Of a stretch of 53,194 nt of DNA, positions 18,196-29,227 are shown one piece after another. A program made the translations under genes and the position numbers. This DNA is from Tetragenococcus muriaticus DSM 15685 (GTDB lineage: Bacteria > Bacillota > Bacilli > Lactobacillales > Enterococcaceae). A model generated the notes under the pieces. The model was not told the DNA's origin, did not search any database, and saw only the letters and a program-made list of their open reading frames with translations. How positions within the stretch are numbered: the stretch's first letter is position 1; each line of letters opens with the position of its first letter. Location: contig NZ_AUIQ01000008.1 of NCBI RefSeq assembly GCF_000423785.1, positions 1 to 53,194 on the forward strand, given 5' to 3'.

Positions 18196-19010
18196 AACCA
18201 GTCCACCATCCCTTCTTCCGTTAAATAAGTTTCAGGTACTGTAACACCTCGGTCTTTCAATGCTTGTTTTAATCTCTCAGGAAAAGGCAAATCTAACCCC
18301 TTTTCTACTAAACTAGGTCCCTCAGAGAAAATCTTTGCCGGCGTTCCCTCATCGACTAATTCGCCTTCACGCATCACAAAAATACGATTGGCATTAGCTG
18401 CTTCATCAATATCATGTGTAATGGATAGAACTGTGAGTTGATATTTTTCTTTAATTTCTTTGAGAATGGAGATGACTTCTTGACGTCCTTCAGGATCTAA
18501 CATGCTTGTCGCCTCATCAAGGATAATAATATCTGGGCGTAAAGCCACTATCCCTGCTATCGCAACTCGCTGCTTCTGTCCTCCTGATAGACGTGCAGGT
18601 TCCTTGTCAGCAAAATCAGTCAACTTTACTTGTTCCAAAGCTTCCTTTACTCGAGGGAGCATTTCGTCACGCGGAACGCCTTGATTTTCCATCCCAAAAG
18701 CAACGTCATCTTCAACTGTAGCACCTACAAATTGATTATCTGGATTTTGAAAAACCATTCCAACCATTTTACGAATCGTCCACACGTTTTCTTCATTTAA
18801 ATCCAGTTGCCCCACTGAAACACTTCCAGACTCTGGCAAAAGTAATCCATTAATTGTTTTAGCTAGTGTAGACTTCCCGGAGCCATTATGACCAATAATA
18901 GCCAACCATTCTCCTTTATTAACAGTCAATGATACATTTTGCAAAGCGGTGCGTGTTTGCTCTCCTTGATAACGAAAAGTGATATTTTTTAAATTTATAA
19001 TAGGCTCCAT
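18171..19010 (-). CDS. ecfA1: ECF transporter ATPase EcfA1
   Basis: 279 aa ABC ATPase from ATG 19010, which has AAGGAG seven bases upstream. Walker A is GHNGSGKST, the signature is [13 protein letters not shown], Walker B is [15 protein letters not shown], and the switch histidine is in ITHDIDEA. It heads the ecfA1-ecfA2-ecfT operon that follows rplQ, the conserved position in Lactobacillales. It forms the heterodimeric motor with EcfA2. It appears to have its own promoter (19062-19090). Confidence 0.95.
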   Translation of the reverse strand: MEPIINLKNITFRYQGEQTRTALQNVSLTVNKGEWLAIIGHNGSGKSTLAKTINGLLLPESGSVSVGQLDLNEENVWTIRKMVGMVFQNPDNQFVGATVEDDVAFGMENQGVPRDEMLPRVKEALEQVKLTDFADKEPARLSGGQKQRVAIAGIVALRPDIIILDEATSMLDPEGRQEVISILKEIKEKYQLTVLSITHDIDEAANANRIFVMREGELVDEGTPAKIFSEGPSLVEKGLDLPFPERLKQALKDRGVTVPETYLTEEGMVDWLWTSILNK

Positions 19011-19061
19011 GATTACTCCTTTATGTAAATTAAAATAAAAAAGCATTTGAGGCAAAAAGTT

Positions 19062-19090
19062 CTTATAGTTAGCTTTTATACAATAAACAA
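19062..19090 (-). promoter_or_regulatory. Candidate ecf operon promoter
   Basis: On the minus strand TTGTTT and TATAAG are separated by 17 bases, about 50 bases before ecfA1. The -10 matches five of six and the -35 three of six. Confidence 0.5.
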
Positions 19091-19209
19091 TTTGATTCTA
19101 ACTAACACTACCAAAAAAAAGAGGACATTTCAATTATTCTCATAAATGAAAACTTTAAAGTTGCTTTTTTCACTTTCCATTATCCATATTTAAATAGACA
19201 ATCGAAACT

Positions 19210-19303
19210 AAAAAAAACACTTTATGATGAATGCCTGCTCCCTAACAATTTAGGGAGCAGCGCTGAGCTAGACTCGGAAGAAGTTTTTCTTCCATCATCA
19301 TAA
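19210..19303 (-). ncRNA. L17 downstream element-like RNA / terminator
   Basis: This lies about 70 bases past the rplQ stop. On the minus strand an outer stem (TTATGATGA with TCATCATAA) closes a three-way junction. One arm is GGAAG..CTTCC (19276-19293); the other is the 11-pair arm ctgctccctaa/ttagggagcag (19235-19260). Eight T residues follow shortly after the outer stem. The published L17DE motif occurs in the same place, downstream of L17 genes in Lactobacillales. I matched position and general form, not the covariance model. It at least ends the ribosomal transcript. Confidence 0.6.
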
Positions 19304-19371
19304 CGCTCTTAAAATCATCGACAAAGTGATGCTTGATATTAGTAAAAGCACTAATACTTCTTCATTAGATT

Positions 19372-19752
19372 TTAGACAAGTTCTAGGATCGCCATTGGTG
19401 CAGAATCTCCGCGTCTTGGCTCTGTTTTTAAAATACGAGTATAACCGCCTTGACGTTCTTCATAACGAGGAGCAATATCATTAAAAAGCTTTTGTAAAGC
19501 TGAATCGATGACAATTTCTTCATCTTCTTCACGCACACTAGCAACTTCATTGCGCACAAACGCAGCTGCTTGACGACGTGCATGCAAATCACCGCGTTTT
19601 CCTAAAGTGATCATTTTTTCTGCTGTCGAACGAACTTCTTTAGCACGGGTTTGTGTTGTAACGATCCGTTCATTAATAATTAAATCAGTAGTTAAATCAC
19701 GCAACATCGCTTTACGTTGGCTAGATGTGCGTCCTAATTTACGATAACTCAC
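19372..19752 (-). CDS. rplQ: 50S ribosomal protein L17
   Basis: 126 aa, last gene of the alpha operon. [20 protein letters not shown] and the C-terminal [22 protein letters not shown] are diagnostic. The start is GTG 19752 behind a GGAGGG site. It lies 24 bases after rpoA. Confidence 0.97.
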   Translation of the reverse strand: MSYRKLGRTSSQRKAMLRDLTTDLIINERIVTTQTRAKEVRSTAEKMITLGKRGDLHARRQAAAFVRNEVASVREEDEEIVIDSALQKLFNDIAPRYEERQGGYTRILKTEPRRGDSAPMAILELV

Positions 19753-19776
19753 GTGGGTTCCCTCCTTCGTAAAAAA

Positions 19777-20715
19777 TTAATCATCTTTACGTAAACCTAG
19801 ACCAAGATCACTCAATTTTGATTTAACTTCTTCAAGAGATTTGCGTCCTAAGTTACGTACTTTGATCATTTCTGGTTCGGACTTATTTGTTAATTCTTGT
19901 ACTGTATTAATACCAGCACGTTTTAGACAATTATAAGAGCGAACAGATAAATCTAATTCTTCGATCGTCATTTCTAACATTTTTTCTTTTTGTGTTTCTT
20001 CTTTTTCAACCATGATATCAGTATTTTGAGCTTCATCGGTCATGTTCACAAAAATTTCCAAATGATCAGTAAGAATTTTGGCTGATAAACTCAATGCATC
20101 AAGAGGTTCAATTGAACCATCTGTCCAAACTTCCATTGTCAATTTATCATAATTATCCCGTCGACCAACACGCGTATTTTCTACTTGATAATTCACACGG
20201 CGGACAGGAGTGTAAATAGAATCAACTGGCAGTACACCAATTGGCATATCTTCCCTTTTATTCTCATCTGCCTGGTCATAACCACGTCCAGGTTGCACTG
20301 ACAAACGAGCATGAAATCTTGTTCCTTCAGATACAGTACAGATATACATTTCTTTATTTAGTATTTCTACATCACTGTCAACGATGATATCACCAGCTGT
20401 AATCGTAGCTGGACCCGTAATATCAATTTCAAGGTTTTTTGCTTCTTCAGTGTAGAGCTTGAGAGCAAGACCCTTGATATTCAAAATGATTTGCGCAACA
20501 TCTTCTCTAACGCCTTTAATCGTTGAAAATTCATGTAATACACCATCGATTTGGATATTCGTGATTGCTGCCCCTGGTAAAGAAGATAGCAAAATACGAC
20601 GCAGGGAATTTCCTAATGTAGTTCCATAGCCTCTTTCCAAAGGTTCTACGATGAACTTGCCATAATCTTTCTCTTCATCAATCTTTGCAATTCTTGGTTT
20701 TTCGAATTCAATCAT
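19777..20715 (-). CDS. rpoA: RNA polymerase alpha subunit
   Basis: 312 aa. The N-terminal domain (1-230) forms the dimer that scaffolds beta and beta' and contains [20 protein letters not shown] and [10 protein letters not shown] linker rich in Glu/Lys ([12 protein letters not shown]) leads to the C-terminal DNA- and activator-binding domain with [17 protein letters not shown] and [13 protein letters not shown]. Normal length for the family, in its usual place between rpsK and rplQ. Confidence 0.98.
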   Translation of the reverse strand: MIEFEKPRIAKIDEEKDYGKFIVEPLERGYGTTLGNSLRRILLSSLPGAAITNIQIDGVLHEFSTIKGVREDVAQIILNIKGLALKLYTEEAKNLEIDITGPATITAGDIIVDSDVEILNKEMYICTVSEGTRFHARLSVQPGRGYDQADENKREDMPIGVLPVDSIYTPVRRVNYQVENTRVGRRDNYDKLTMEVWTDGSIEPLDALSLSAKILTDHLEIFVNMTDEAQNTDIMVEKEETQKEKMLEMTIEELDLSVRSYNCLKRAGINTVQELTNKSEPEMIKVRNLGRKSLEEVKSKLSDLGLGLRKDD

Positions 20716-20795
20716 TCTTATCTTTTACCCCTTTCAAAACGAAAAGTGTCTTGTTCAATGACATAAATTTTAAGACTCAAAATGAGCAGCACTCA

Positions 20796-21185
20796 TTAAA
20801 CACGACGGCGTTTTGGAGGGCGGCATCCATTATGAGGAACTGGTGTTACGTCACGAATCGCAGCCACTTCCAATCCTGCTGCTTGTAATGAACGAATTGC
20901 TGCTTCACGTCCTGAACCTGGGCCTTTTACGGTTACTTCTACATTTTTTAATCCGTGTTCCATTGATGCTTTTGCTGCAGTTTCTGCTGCCAATTGAGCA
21001 GCAAATGGCGTCGATTTCCGGCTGCCTCTAAAGCCTAAAGCACCTGCTGAAGACCATGATAAGGCATTACCATGCACATCAGTGATCATCACAATTGTAT
21101 TGTTAAACGTTGAATGAATATGCGCAACACCGGATTCAACATTTTTTCTTACACGGCGTCTACGATTCCCTTTCTTTTGTGCCAT
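20796..21185 (-). CDS. rpsK: 30S ribosomal protein S11
   Basis: 129 aa. Characteristic blocks are [36 protein letters not shown] and the basic C-terminus [13 protein letters not shown]. It helps form the mRNA exit-site platform. An 80-base gap with no strong hairpin separates it from rpoA. Confidence 0.98.
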   Translation of the reverse strand: MAQKKGNRRRRVRKNVESGVAHIHSTFNNTIVMITDVHGNALSWSSAGALGFRGSRKSTPFAAQLAAETAAKASMEHGLKNVEVTVKGPGSGREAAIRSLQAAGLEVAAIRDVTPVPHNGCRPPKRRRV

Positions 21186-21211
21186 GAAGTTTTAACCTCC
21201 TTCACTAGAAA

Positions 21212-21577
21212 TTATTTTTTCTTACCTGCAATAGTTGTTGCTGGTCCTTTACGTGTGCGTGCATTATTTTTCGTATGTTGTCCACGTACGGGCAAGTTAC
21301 GACGGTGACGCATGCCACGGTATGAACCAATTTCCATCAAACGACGGACATCTAAGTTAATTTCACGGCGAAGATCGCCTTCTACTTTTAGATTATCCAC
21401 AACAGCACGAATTGTGTCTGTTTGTTCGTTTGTCAGATCACGAACACGAATATTTTCAGCAACTCCAGCTTCTGCTAGAATGCTTTTAGCTGTCGTATCT
21501 CCAACTCCAAAAATATAAGTAAGAGAAACAACTACATGTTTGTCACGTGGGATATCTACTCCTGCAATACGAGCCAT
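21212..21577 (-). CDS. rpsM: 30S ribosomal protein S13
   Basis: 121 aa. [20 protein letters not shown] is diagnostic, as is the C-terminal [11 protein letters not shown] followed by a basic tail ([20 protein letters not shown]) that reaches toward the P-site. It is located 18 bases after rpmJ. Confidence 0.98.
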   Translation of the reverse strand: MARIAGVDIPRDKHVVVSLTYIFGVGDTTAKSILAEAGVAENIRVRDLTNEQTDTIRAVVDNLKVEGDLRREINLDVRRLMEIGSYRGMRHRRNLPVRGQHTKNNARTRKGPATTIAGKKK

Positions 21578-21595
21578 ATCTTATTACACCTCCAA

Positions 21596-21712
21596 TTATC
21601 CTTGACGTTGTTTATGTTTTGGATTTGCTGAACAAATCACCATAACGCGTCCATTACGACGCACCACTTTACAATTATCACACATTGGTTTTACTGATGG
21701 TCTTACTTTCAT
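21596..21712 (-). CDS. rpmJ: 50S ribosomal protein L36
   Basis: 38 aa, found by translating the gap between infA and rpsM. The protein starts [20 protein letters not shown] and ends [11 protein letters not shown]. Cys11, Cys14, Cys27 and His33 form the zinc ribbon of the C+ type, so it needs zinc. GGGAGG precedes ATG 21712. Its position between infA and rpsM is standard. Confidence 0.97.
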   Translation of the reverse strand: MKVRPSVKPMCDNCKVVRRNGRVMVICSANPKHKQRQG

Positions 21713-21747
21713 AATACTTACCTCCCTATGGCTTTACGTAAGTACAA

Positions 21748-21966
21748 TTATTTAAAACGATACGTAATACGACCTCGACTTAAATCATAAGGAGACAGTT
21801 CAACAGTCACCTTATCCCCTGGCAAAATACGAATATAATGCATCCGGATTTTCCCAGAGACAGTCGCAAGAATTTCATGGCCGTTTTCAAGTTCGACTTT
21901 AAACATTGCATTGGGCAAAGTTTCGACGACTGTACCTTCAATTTCAATCATATCTTCTTTTGCCAC
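21748..21966 (-). CDS. infA: Translation initiation factor IF-1
   Basis: 72 aa S1-like OB fold from GTG 21966, which has GGAGGT seven bases upstream; a longer reading would not fit the family length. The sequence [20 protein letters not shown] and a C-terminal [14 protein letters not shown] are characteristic. It binds the ribosomal A-site during initiation. It follows a promoter at 22089-22117. Confidence 0.97.
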   Translation of the reverse strand: MAKEDMIEIEGTVVETLPNAMFKVELENGHEILATVSGKIRMHYIRILPGDKVTVELSPYDLSRGRITYRFK

Positions 21967-22010
21967 GCACAGTACCTCCTTGTACTTGTTTCGCAACTTT
22001 TTACGCGATA

Positions 22011-22060
22011 AAACGGCGGAAACCTATGTTGTTCCCACCTTAACTACTTTACTGCCGTTT
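22011..22060 (-). promoter_or_regulatory. infA leader hairpin
   Basis: On the minus strand AAACGGC pairs with GCCGTTT across a 36-base loop, between the infA promoter and its ribosome binding site. It could be a translational control element or only a weak structure; it is not followed by a T run. Confidence 0.35.
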
Positions 22061-22088
22061 CTTATTAGCCCAGATTCCAGACTGATAC

Positions 22089-22117
22089 ATTCTAGCATAA
22101 TGCCGAATTATTTACAA
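22089..22117 (-). promoter_or_regulatory. Promoter upstream of infA
   Basis: TTGTAA and TAGAAT are separated by exactly 17 bases on the minus strand, in the 185-base adk-infA gap. It would give the infA-rpmJ-rpsM-rpsK-rpoA-rplQ part its own transcription start. Confidence 0.65.
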
Positions 22118-22151
22118 GAAAAAGTTACTAGAACACGAAAAAGCGCAAGAA

Positions 22152-22820
<669 letters not shown>

Positions 22821-22857
22821 TTACCAATGTCAAAATTAATAAACATTGAAAAAAGTA

Positions 22858-24150
22858 CTAGTTTATAAAACCAGTATATTGACGTTTTAGCATCAAACCT
22901 TCAATTTGTTTGGCCGTTTCAAGAGCTACACTGATCACAATTAGTAAGCTTGTTCCGCCTAAGCCTATCGATTCTGGTAGATCCCATATCATAGACGCAA
23001 TAATAGGCAACAACGCAACTGCTCCTAAAAAGAGCGATCCTACTGTACTCAAACGCATTAATAGTTTTGAGACAAATTCTTCTGTCCCTTTTCCCGGACG
23101 CACACTTGGAATGTAACTTCCTTGTTTTTGCAAGTTCTCAGATAACTTTTCTGGATTGACTTGAACAAAAGCGTAAAAGAAAGTAAAGCCAACGATCAAT
23201 GCACCATATAAAATAGCACCAGGTACTGTATTGTAATCAAAAAGTGTTTGAATTACATCAAACCAAGTTTCTCCTCTAGAAGAACCAAAAGCTTGAAAGA
23301 TCGCATTTGGTGTTGTAATCAAGGAACTAGCAAAGATGACTGGGATAACACCAGCAGCGTTAACTTTTAACGGAAGATAGCTGCTTGTTGGCGCCCCTGC
23401 CACACGTTTTGTATACTGAATCGGAATCTTTCTTTCTGCTTGTTGAACAAAAGTAACAATAGTTACAATGATTAAAGCAGCAATAACTAACAGAACGACA
23501 AATAGTATAGATTGCCAAAGATCGTCTTGATTAATATTAATAAAATAATCATCAACAATCTCTCTCATTGACACTGGCAATCGAGAAATAATGCCTGCAA
23601 AAATAATCATGGACACGCCATTTCCGATTCCTTTTTCAGTAATTAGTTCTCCAAGCCAGGTAATAAACATAGTTCCTGTAGTTAAAATGATACCGATGAT
23701 CGCATAAGTTGAAATGGAAGGATTAGGGACAAAACCGAACTGAGTAAAAACTTGAAAACCGGCTGTTAATGCAATAGATTGTAAAAAACCTAATACTAAA
23801 GTAAAATAACGAGTTGCTTGATTCAACTTTTTACGTCCCACTTCACCTTGTTTTGACCACTCAGTGAATTTAGGAACAATATCCATCTGCATAAGCTGGA
23901 CAATAATCGAAGCAGTAATGTATGGCGAAACTCCCATCGAAAAGATGGAGAAACGTTGCATCGCACTACCACTGACTAAATCCAACATATTCATAAACGG
24001 AAGTTCTGCAATAGTTTGCAACTGACCTGCATCAACGCCAGGTACAGTGATATGCGTTCCGATACGGAATATAAACAGAATAAATATCGTAAACAAGATC
24101 CTTGATCTAATATCCTTGACTTTAAAAGCGTCCTTTAAAAGTTTTAACAT
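22858..24150 (-). CDS. secY: Protein translocase subunit SecY
   Basis: 430 aa with ten predicted membrane helices. It is the central channel of the Sec translocon. Recognisable blocks are FRIGTHITVPGVD, the plug region FMNMLDLVSGSAMQRFSIF, ERKIPIQYTKR on the cytosolic loop, and LPLKVNAAGVIPVIFASSL. The start overlaps the rplO stop as TGATG, a coupling arrangement. Confidence 0.98.
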   Translation of the reverse strand: MLKLLKDAFKVKDIRSRILFTIFILFIFRIGTHITVPGVDAGQLQTIAELPFMNMLDLVSGSAMQRFSIFSMGVSPYITASIIVQLMQMDIVPKFTEWSKQGEVGRKKLNQATRYFTLVLGFLQSIALTAGFQVFTQFGFVPNPSISTYAIIGIILTTGTMFITWLGELITEKGIGNGVSMIIFAGIISRLPVSMREIVDDYFININQDDLWQSILFVVLLVIAALIIVTIVTFVQQAERKIPIQYTKRVAGAPTSSYLPLKVNAAGVIPVIFASSLITTPNAIFQAFGSSRGETWFDVIQTLFDYNTVPGAILYGALIVGFTFFYAFVQVNPEKLSENLQKQGSYIPSVRPGKGTEEFVSKLLMRLSTVGSLFLGAVALLPIIASMIWDLPESIGLGGTSLLIVISVALETAKQIEGLMLKRQYTGFIN

Positions 24151-24590
24151 CAGATCACCTCAATTGAACCACCAGCAGCTTCAATAGCTTCTTGTGCTCC
24201 TTTAGAAAACTTCGCTGCTTTTACAGTTAGTTTTTTATTTAATTCACCGTTGCCTAATATCTTAACACCAGCTTTTTGTTTTTTTACAAAACCAGCTTCA
24301 GCTAAAACAGTAGGAGTAACTTCAGCTCCGTCTTCAAAGTTATTCAGAAGATCAACGTTAACTACCGCATATTCCTTACGGTTAATATTAGTGAATCCAC
24401 GTTTTGGTAAACGGCGGAACAATTCTGTTTGACCACCTTCAAAACCAAGACGAGTTCCACCACCTGAACGAGCTTTTTGCCCTTTTTGTCCACGTCCTGC
24501 AGTTTTTCCATAGCCGGATGATGAGCCACGCCCCACACGTTTACGTGCATGACGAGATCCATTCGTAGGTTCTAATTCATGAAGTTTCAT
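24150..24590 (-). CDS. rplO: 50S ribosomal protein L15
   Basis: 146 aa. The N-terminal [20 protein letters not shown] and the glycine-rich [20 protein letters not shown] segment are diagnostic, with a globular C-terminal half. It overlaps secY by one base. Confidence 0.98.
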   Translation of the reverse strand: MKLHELEPTNGSRHARKRVGRGSSSGYGKTAGRGQKGQKARSGGGTRLGFEGGQTELFRRLPKRGFTNINRKEYAVVNVDLLNNFEDGAEVTPTVLAEAGFVKKQKAGVKILGNGELNKKLTVKAAKFSKGAQEAIEAAGGSIEVI

Positions 24591-24630
24591 TGTTTGGCAC
24601 CTCCTTAATCAAAATCATCTTAGCAAGTTG

Positions 24631-24813
24631 TTACGAGATTTCTTCTACATCTACTAAATGTGCAACCGTTGCAACCATGCCTTTAATTGCATCATTAGCT
24701 GGTCTCACAGCAGTGCTATTTACTTTGTTTAGTCCTAGCGCTTTTACTGTATCGCGCTGATTTTGAGGACGTCCAATAACACTGCGTTTTAAAGTAATTT
24801 TTAATTCAGCCAT
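24631..24813 (-). CDS. rpmD: 50S ribosomal protein L30
   Basis: 60 aa. [19 protein letters not shown] and the C-terminal [18 protein letters not shown] match L30. Located 13 bases after rpsE. Confidence 0.97.
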   Translation of the reverse strand: MAELKITLKRSVIGRPQNQRDTVKALGLNKVNSTAVRPANDAIKGMVATVAHLVDVEEIS

Positions 24814-24826
24814 TAGTTTCGTCCTC

Positions 24827-25327
24827 CTAACCAGTAATTTCTTCTATAGATTTGCCGCGTAGTTCAGCTACTTCGTCTGCACGTTTTAATTCAGTTAATC
24901 CTTTGATTGTTGCGCGAACAACATTAATTGGTGTATTTGAGCCCAATGATTTAGATGTTACATCGGCTACCCCACCTAGCTCTAATACTGCACGAACAGG
25001 TCCACCTGCAGCAACTCCAGCACCTGCTTCAGCTGGTTTCAATAGGATATAGCCACCACTAAATGAGCCGATAACTCTATGTGGGATAGTTGTACCAACC
25101 ATTGGAATTTCAACTAAGTTTTTCTTACCGTCTTCTACAGCCTTACGAATAGCTTCTGGAACTTCTTGAGCTTTACCAGTACCAAATCCTACATGTCCGT
25201 TTCTATCACCGACAACAACCAATGCTGCAAAACGTAAACGACGTCCACCTTTTACGACTTTTGATACACGGTTAATCGCAACAACGCGATCTTCAATTTC
25301 CAAATTACTTGGATCAATATGAGCCAT
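24827..25327 (-). CDS. rpsE: 30S ribosomal protein S5
   Basis: 166 aa. The RNA-binding N-terminal domain ([20 protein letters not shown]) and the [19 protein letters not shown] segment are typical, as are the C-terminal [20 protein letters not shown] sequences. The residues linked to spectinomycin resistance (around VKGGRRLRF) look wild type. Confidence 0.98.
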   Translation of the reverse strand: MAHIDPSNLEIEDRVVAINRVSKVVKGGRRLRFAALVVVGDRNGHVGFGTGKAQEVPEAIRKAVEDGKKNLVEIPMVGTTIPHRVIGSFSGGYILLKPAEAGAGVAAGGPVRAVLELGGVADVTSKSLGSNTPINVVRATIKGLTELKRADEVAELRGKSIEEITG

Positions 25328-25347
25328 TAATGGTTTTCCTCCTTTTT

Positions 25348-25713
25348 TTAAAATTCTAGTCCATTTTCGCGAGCGGCATCTGCTAAAGCTGCTACACGAC
25401 CATGGTAAAGGTATCCACCACGGTCAAAGACTACTTCTTTAATACCTTTTTGCGTTGCACGTTCGGCTACTGCTTTACCGATAACTTGTGCTTGTTCAGT
25501 TTTTGTTCCACTTAATCCACCTGAAATATTATTATCTAAGGTAGAGGCACTTGCTAGCGTCACACCCGCTACGTCATCAATTACTTGCGCGTAGATGTTT
25601 TTATTCGAACGAAAAACGTTCAAGCGTGGGCACTCAGCAGTACCAGATATTTTATTTCTTACACGCAAATGTCTTTTCTTACGTGTTTTGTTTTTGTCTG
25701 GTTTTGTAATCAC
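25348..25713 (-). CDS. rplR: 50S ribosomal protein L18
   Basis: 121 aa from GTG 25713, six bases after GAGGTG. An upstream GTG at 25722 is inside that ribosome binding site, so it is rejected. The protein ([20 protein letters not shown], then [20 protein letters not shown]) binds 5S rRNA; the C-terminus [20 protein letters not shown] is highly conserved. Confidence 0.96.
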   Translation of the reverse strand: MITKPDKNKTRKKRHLRVRNKISGTAECPRLNVFRSNKNIYAQVIDDVAGVTLASASTLDNNISGGLSGTKTEQAQVIGKAVAERATQKGIKEVVFDRGGYLYHGRVAALADAARENGLEF

Positions 25714-25776
25714 AATCGTCACCTCTTTACTTTATTCGTCTAAGCCGCGTTTAATTTTGTTTCTTTGCGAGCTTGC

Positions 25777-26313
25777 TTATTTCCCAGTTTTTCCTTCTTT
25801 ACTGCGTACTTGTTCGCCTGAATAACGAATACCTTTTCCTTTATAAGGCTCTGGCATACGAACACTGCGAATTTTAGCAGCTACTTTCCCAACAAGTTCT
25901 TTGCTGGAACCTTTAACTATCACTTGGTTATTGGCTGGAGCTTCAATAGTAACACCTTCTGGAGTTTCTACTTCCACAGGTTGTGAATAGCCAACGTTTA
26001 GGATAAGTTTTGTGCCTTGCATTTGGGCCCGATATCCAACTCCCACAAGCTCCAAAGATTTTTGGAAACCTTCAGATACACCGACAACCATATTATTAAA
26101 GTTTGCTCGGGTAGTCCCATGAACTGTCTTCATTTTTTGGCTTTCATTTGGACGGATAAATGATACTTCGTTTTCCGCCATATGAAATCTAATATCTGGT
26201 GAAAATGCACGAGTTAATTCCCCGTTAGGTCCTTTAACTGTTACATTGTTTCCATAAAATTCTACCTCAACACTTTCAGGTAAAACGACAACTTCGTTCC
26301 CAATACGACTCAT
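25777..26313 (-). CDS. rplF: 50S ribosomal protein L6
   Basis: 178 aa with two related L6 domains. [19 protein letters not shown] opens the first. The C-terminal [18 protein letters not shown] is the family signature. It lies near the sarcin-ricin loop in the ribosome. Confidence 0.98.
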   Translation of the reverse strand: MSRIGNEVVVLPESVEVEFYGNNVTVKGPNGELTRAFSPDIRFHMAENEVSFIRPNESQKMKTVHGTTRANFNNMVVGVSEGFQKSLELVGVGYRAQMQGTKLILNVGYSQPVEVETPEGVTIEAPANNQVIVKGSSKELVGKVAAKIRSVRMPEPYKGKGIRYSGEQVRSKEGKTGK

Positions 26314-26343
26314 GAAAAGACACCTCCTTGTGTATTTATTAAA

Positions 26344-26742
26344 TTACCATACATAAGCGACAACTTCGCCGCCAACGTTTTTTGATCTAGCTTCTTTATC
26401 GGTGATCACTCCATCTGAAGTAGAAACCACTGCAATTCCTAAACCATTCAACACTTTAGGAACTTCGTCAGCTTTAACATAAGCACGCAAACCAGGCTTG
26501 GAAATACGTTTTAAGTTAGTGATCACACGCTCACCATCTTTTCCATATTTAAGGAATACACGGATAACGCCTTGTTTGTCATCTTCGATATATTCAACAT
26601 TGCGCACAAAACCTTCATTTTTAAGAATTTCCGCAATATCTTGTTTTATTTTTGAAGCAGGGACTTCTAAAACTTCATGCCTTGCCATATTGGCATTACG
26701 AATACGAGTTAGAAAATCTGCAATTGGATCTGTCATGACCAT
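26344..26742 (-). CDS. rpsH: 30S ribosomal protein S8
   Basis: 132 aa. [19 protein letters not shown] and the C-terminal [20 protein letters not shown] are diagnostic. The first ATG (26742) is ten bases from GGAGGT; an ATG two codons later would be farther away. S8 represses its own operon by binding mRNA in other bacteria. Confidence 0.98.
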   Translation of the reverse strand: MVMTDPIADFLTRIRNANMARHEVLEVPASKIKQDIAEILKNEGFVRNVEYIEDDKQGVIRVFLKYGKDGERVITNLKRISKPGLRAYVKADEVPKVLNGLGIAVVSTSDGVITDKEARSKNVGGEVVAYVW

Positions 26743-26777
26743 TAGATGATTTACCTCCTTTTTGCGAGTTTACTTTT

Positions 26778-26963
26778 TTACCAGCTAGCTTTCTTCACGC
26801 CGGGAATTTGACCTTTGTAGGCCAGTTCGCGGAAGCAAATACGGCAAAGATGAAATTTACGATAAACTGAACGCGGGCGACCACAACGTTCACAACGAGT
26901 ATATTCTTGTGTTGAATATTTTGCTGGTTTTTTGTTTTTAACAACTTGTGACTTTTTAGCCAA
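26778..26963 (-). CDS. rpsN: 30S ribosomal protein S14, zinc type
   Basis: 61 aa, the short form with CERCG and CRICF cysteine pairs that bind zinc. Firmicutes often carry a second, zinc-independent S14 elsewhere for zinc limitation; none is in this window. Confidence 0.97.
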   Translation of the reverse strand: MAKKSQVVKNKKPAKYSTQEYTRCERCGRPRSVYRKFHLCRICFRELAYKGQIPGVKKASW

Positions 26964-26978
26964 TTTCTTCGCCTCCTT

Positions 26979-27518
26979 TTATTTTTGAAATGGTAATCCT
27001 AATTGTGTTAACAATTCGAGAGATTCCTCGTCTGTGTCAGCTGTTGTAACAATAACGATATCCATTCCACGTACCTTATCCACTGAATCATAATCAACTT
27101 CAGGGAAAATTAATTGCTCTTTGATGCCTAATGTATAATTTCCACGACCATCAAAAGCTCTTTTACTTACCCCATGGAAGTCACGTACACGTGGCAAAGA
27201 AACATTAACTAATTTATCTAAGAAGTCATACATTCTGTCTCCACGTAAAGTAACTTTAGTGCCGATTGGCATTCCTTCACGCAGACGGAACCCTGCAACA
27301 GATTTTTTAGCTTTTGTAACTAAAGGTTTTTGTCCTGAAATTAACTGTAGTTCTTCTACTGCTTTATCTAAATTCTTCGCATTAGAAACTGCGTCACCAA
27401 CACCCATATTGATAACAATTTTTTCAACCTTTGGTGTTTGCATAACGGAACTATAGTCAAATTTTTCAACTAACGATGGAACGATATCTTGTGTATATTT
27501 TTCTTTAAGGCGGTTCAT
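26979..27518 (-). CDS. rplE: 50S ribosomal protein L5
   Basis: 179 aa. [38 protein letters not shown] and the RRVRDFHG-like segment [20 protein letters not shown] are typical. Binds 5S rRNA and contacts S13 across the subunit bridge. Confidence 0.98.
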   Translation of the reverse strand: MNRLKEKYTQDIVPSLVEKFDYSSVMQTPKVEKIVINMGVGDAVSNAKNLDKAVEELQLISGQKPLVTKAKKSVAGFRLREGMPIGTKVTLRGDRMYDFLDKLVNVSLPRVRDFHGVSKRAFDGRGNYTLGIKEQLIFPEVDYDSVDKVRGMDIVIVTTADTDEESLELLTQLGLPFQK

Positions 27519-27545
27519 TTAGTTGCCCCTCCTTCCTTGATTAGA

Positions 27546-27857
27546 TTATTTATCAATAACTTCCCCGGTTTTTTTAGAAACACGGACTTTCTTTCCGTCA
27601 ACGAATTTATGACCAACACGAGTTGCTTCTCCATTTGAAGGATCGATTAACATGACATTAGACACATGGATCGGTGCTTCTTGTTCAACAATGCCACCTT
27701 GCGGAGCAGCTTGTGAAGGTTTTTGATGTTTTTTCACCATGTTGACGCCCTCAACGATTACTCGATCTTTTTTAGGTTGAGCTTCTAAAATGACGCCTTC
27801 TTTATTTTTATCTTTTCCAGTAATAACTTTAACATTATCGCCTTTTTTAACAAACAT
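27546..27857 (-). CDS. rplX: 50S ribosomal protein L24
   Basis: 103 aa KOW-domain protein. [20 protein letters not shown] carries the KOW motif. An early assembly protein of the large subunit, placed between rplN and rplE as usual. Confidence 0.98.
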   Translation of the reverse strand: MFVKKGDNVKVITGKDKNKEGVILEAQPKKDRVIVEGVNMVKKHQKPSQAAPQGGIVEQEAPIHVSNVMLIDPSNGEATRVGHKFVDGKKVRVSKKTGEVIDK

Positions 27858-27892
27858 TCTTGTTTCGCACCTCCTTTGATATTAAATAACCA

Positions 27893-28261
27893 TTATAGTA
27901 CTTCTGGGGCTAGCGAAACGATCTTCATAAAGTTGCTTTCGCGCAATTCACGAGCAACGGGGCCAAAGATACGAGTTCCGCGTGGGCTTTTATCATCACG
28001 AATGATAACCGCTGCATTTTCGTCAAATTTAATATAAGAACCATCTGTGCGATGAGCACCTGATTTTGTACGAACAATCACTGCCCTTACAATTTCGCCT
28101 TTTTTGACAACCCCACCTGGCGTTGCTTGTTTAACCGTAGCAACAATTACATCGCCGATATTCGCAGTTTTTCGACCTGAACCACCTAAAACTTTAACTG
28201 TTAAAATTTCACGTGCTCCTGAATTATCAGCAACTCTTAAACGACTTTCTTGTTGGATCAC
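27893..28261 (-). CDS. rplN: 50S ribosomal protein L14
   Basis: 122 aa. [20 protein letters not shown] and the C-terminal [20 protein letters not shown] are diagnostic. It starts at GTG 28261; an ATG seven bases upstream (28268) is in another frame and meets a stop after two codons. GGAGG is nine bases from the GTG. Confidence 0.97.
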   Translation of the reverse strand: MIQQESRLRVADNSGAREILTVKVLGGSGRKTANIGDVIVATVKQATPGGVVKKGEIVRAVIVRTKSGAHRTDGSYIKFDENAAVIIRDDKSPRGTRIFGPVARELRESNFMKIVSLAPEVL

Positions 28262-28318
28262 GACATGTATCCTCCTTTCAATATAGCAATTTAATCTATA
28301 TAGGAAAATCTCCTGTAG

Positions 28319-28585
28319 TTAAATAACTACCGCTTCTTCAACGATTTCTAATAAGCGAAAACGTTTTGTAGCTGATAATGGACGAGTTTCCATAATGCTC
28401 ACGATATCACCAGTTTTGGCTTCATTATTTTCATCGTGTACTTTGTATTTTTTTGAATAGTTAATACGTTTACCGTAAGTTGGATGGTTTTTCTTGGTTT
28501 CAACGACAACCGTAATTGTTTTATCCATTTTGTCAGATACTACGCGTCCTTCATAAACCTTACGATTATTTCTTTCTTCAGTCAT
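28319..28585 (-). CDS. rpsQ: 30S ribosomal protein S17
   Basis: 88 aa from ATG 28585 ([20 protein letters not shown]). An ATG three codons earlier sits only two bases from GGAGG and is unlikely. [16 protein letters not shown] is the S17 signature. Confidence 0.97.
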   Translation of the reverse strand: MTEERNNRKVYEGRVVSDKMDKTITVVVETKKNHPTYGKRINYSKKYKVHDENNEAKTGDIVSIMETRPLSATKRFRLLEIVEEAVVI

Positions 28586-28606
28586 CCGATTCATGGCCTC
28601 CTTCCA

Positions 28607-28801
28607 CTATTGCTTTACTTGTTCTTCACGCAATACTGTTTTAATGCGTGCAATCGATTTGCGCACTTCTTTAATACGTGCTGTATTTTCTAGCTGTCCG
28701 GTAGCTAATTGGAAACGAAGATTAAACAACTCTTCTTTAAATTGTTTTTCTTGTTCTAGCATTTCGGTGGTGGTTAACTCTCTGATTTCTCTAACCTTCA
28801 T
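28607..28801 (-). CDS. rpmC: 50S ribosomal protein L29
   Basis: 64 aa, two-helix protein at the peptide exit tunnel. [20 protein letters not shown] and [20 protein letters not shown] are diagnostic. The start overlaps the 3' end of rplP by 11 bases, so translation is probably coupled. Confidence 0.97.
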   Translation of the reverse strand: MKVREIRELTTTEMLEQEKQFKEELFNLRFQLATGQLENTARIKEVRKSIARIKTVLREEQVKQ

Positions 28802-29225
28802 TCGATTCACCACCCATTTCTTCACGTTTTACAACTTTAGTTCTGATTGGCAATTTGTGAGAAGCAAGGCGTAATGCTTCATTAGCAACTTCTTCTGAAA
28901 CTCCGGCGATTTCAAAAAGGATCTTACCACGTTTTACTGGAGCTACCCAACCTTCCGGAGCTCCTTTACCTGACCCCATACGTACACCGATAGCTTTTGC
29001 CGTATATGATTTATGAGGGAAAATTTTAATCCATACTTTTCCGCCACGTTTCATATAACGTGTCATTGCGATACGAGAAGCTTCAATTTGTCGATTGGTA
29101 ATCCAAGAAGAATCTAAAGCTTGCAAACCGTACTCACCAAAAGCTACTTGCTTGCCACCCTTGGCTTCTCCTCGCATTCTTCCACGAAACTCACGACGGT
29201 ACTTTACACGTTTAGGTACTAACAT
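28791..29225 (-). CDS. rplP: 50S ribosomal protein L16
   Basis: 144 aa. [20 protein letters not shown] and [20 protein letters not shown] are diagnostic. It helps position A-site tRNA. It starts two bases after rpsC. Confidence 0.98.
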   Translation of the reverse strand: MLVPKRVKYRREFRGRMRGEAKGGKQVAFGEYGLQALDSSWITNRQIEASRIAMTRYMKRGGKVWIKIFPHKSYTAKAIGVRMGSGKGAPEGWVAPVKRGKILFEIAGVSEEVANEALRLASHKLPIRTKVVKREEMGGESNEG

Positions 29226-29227
29226 GT

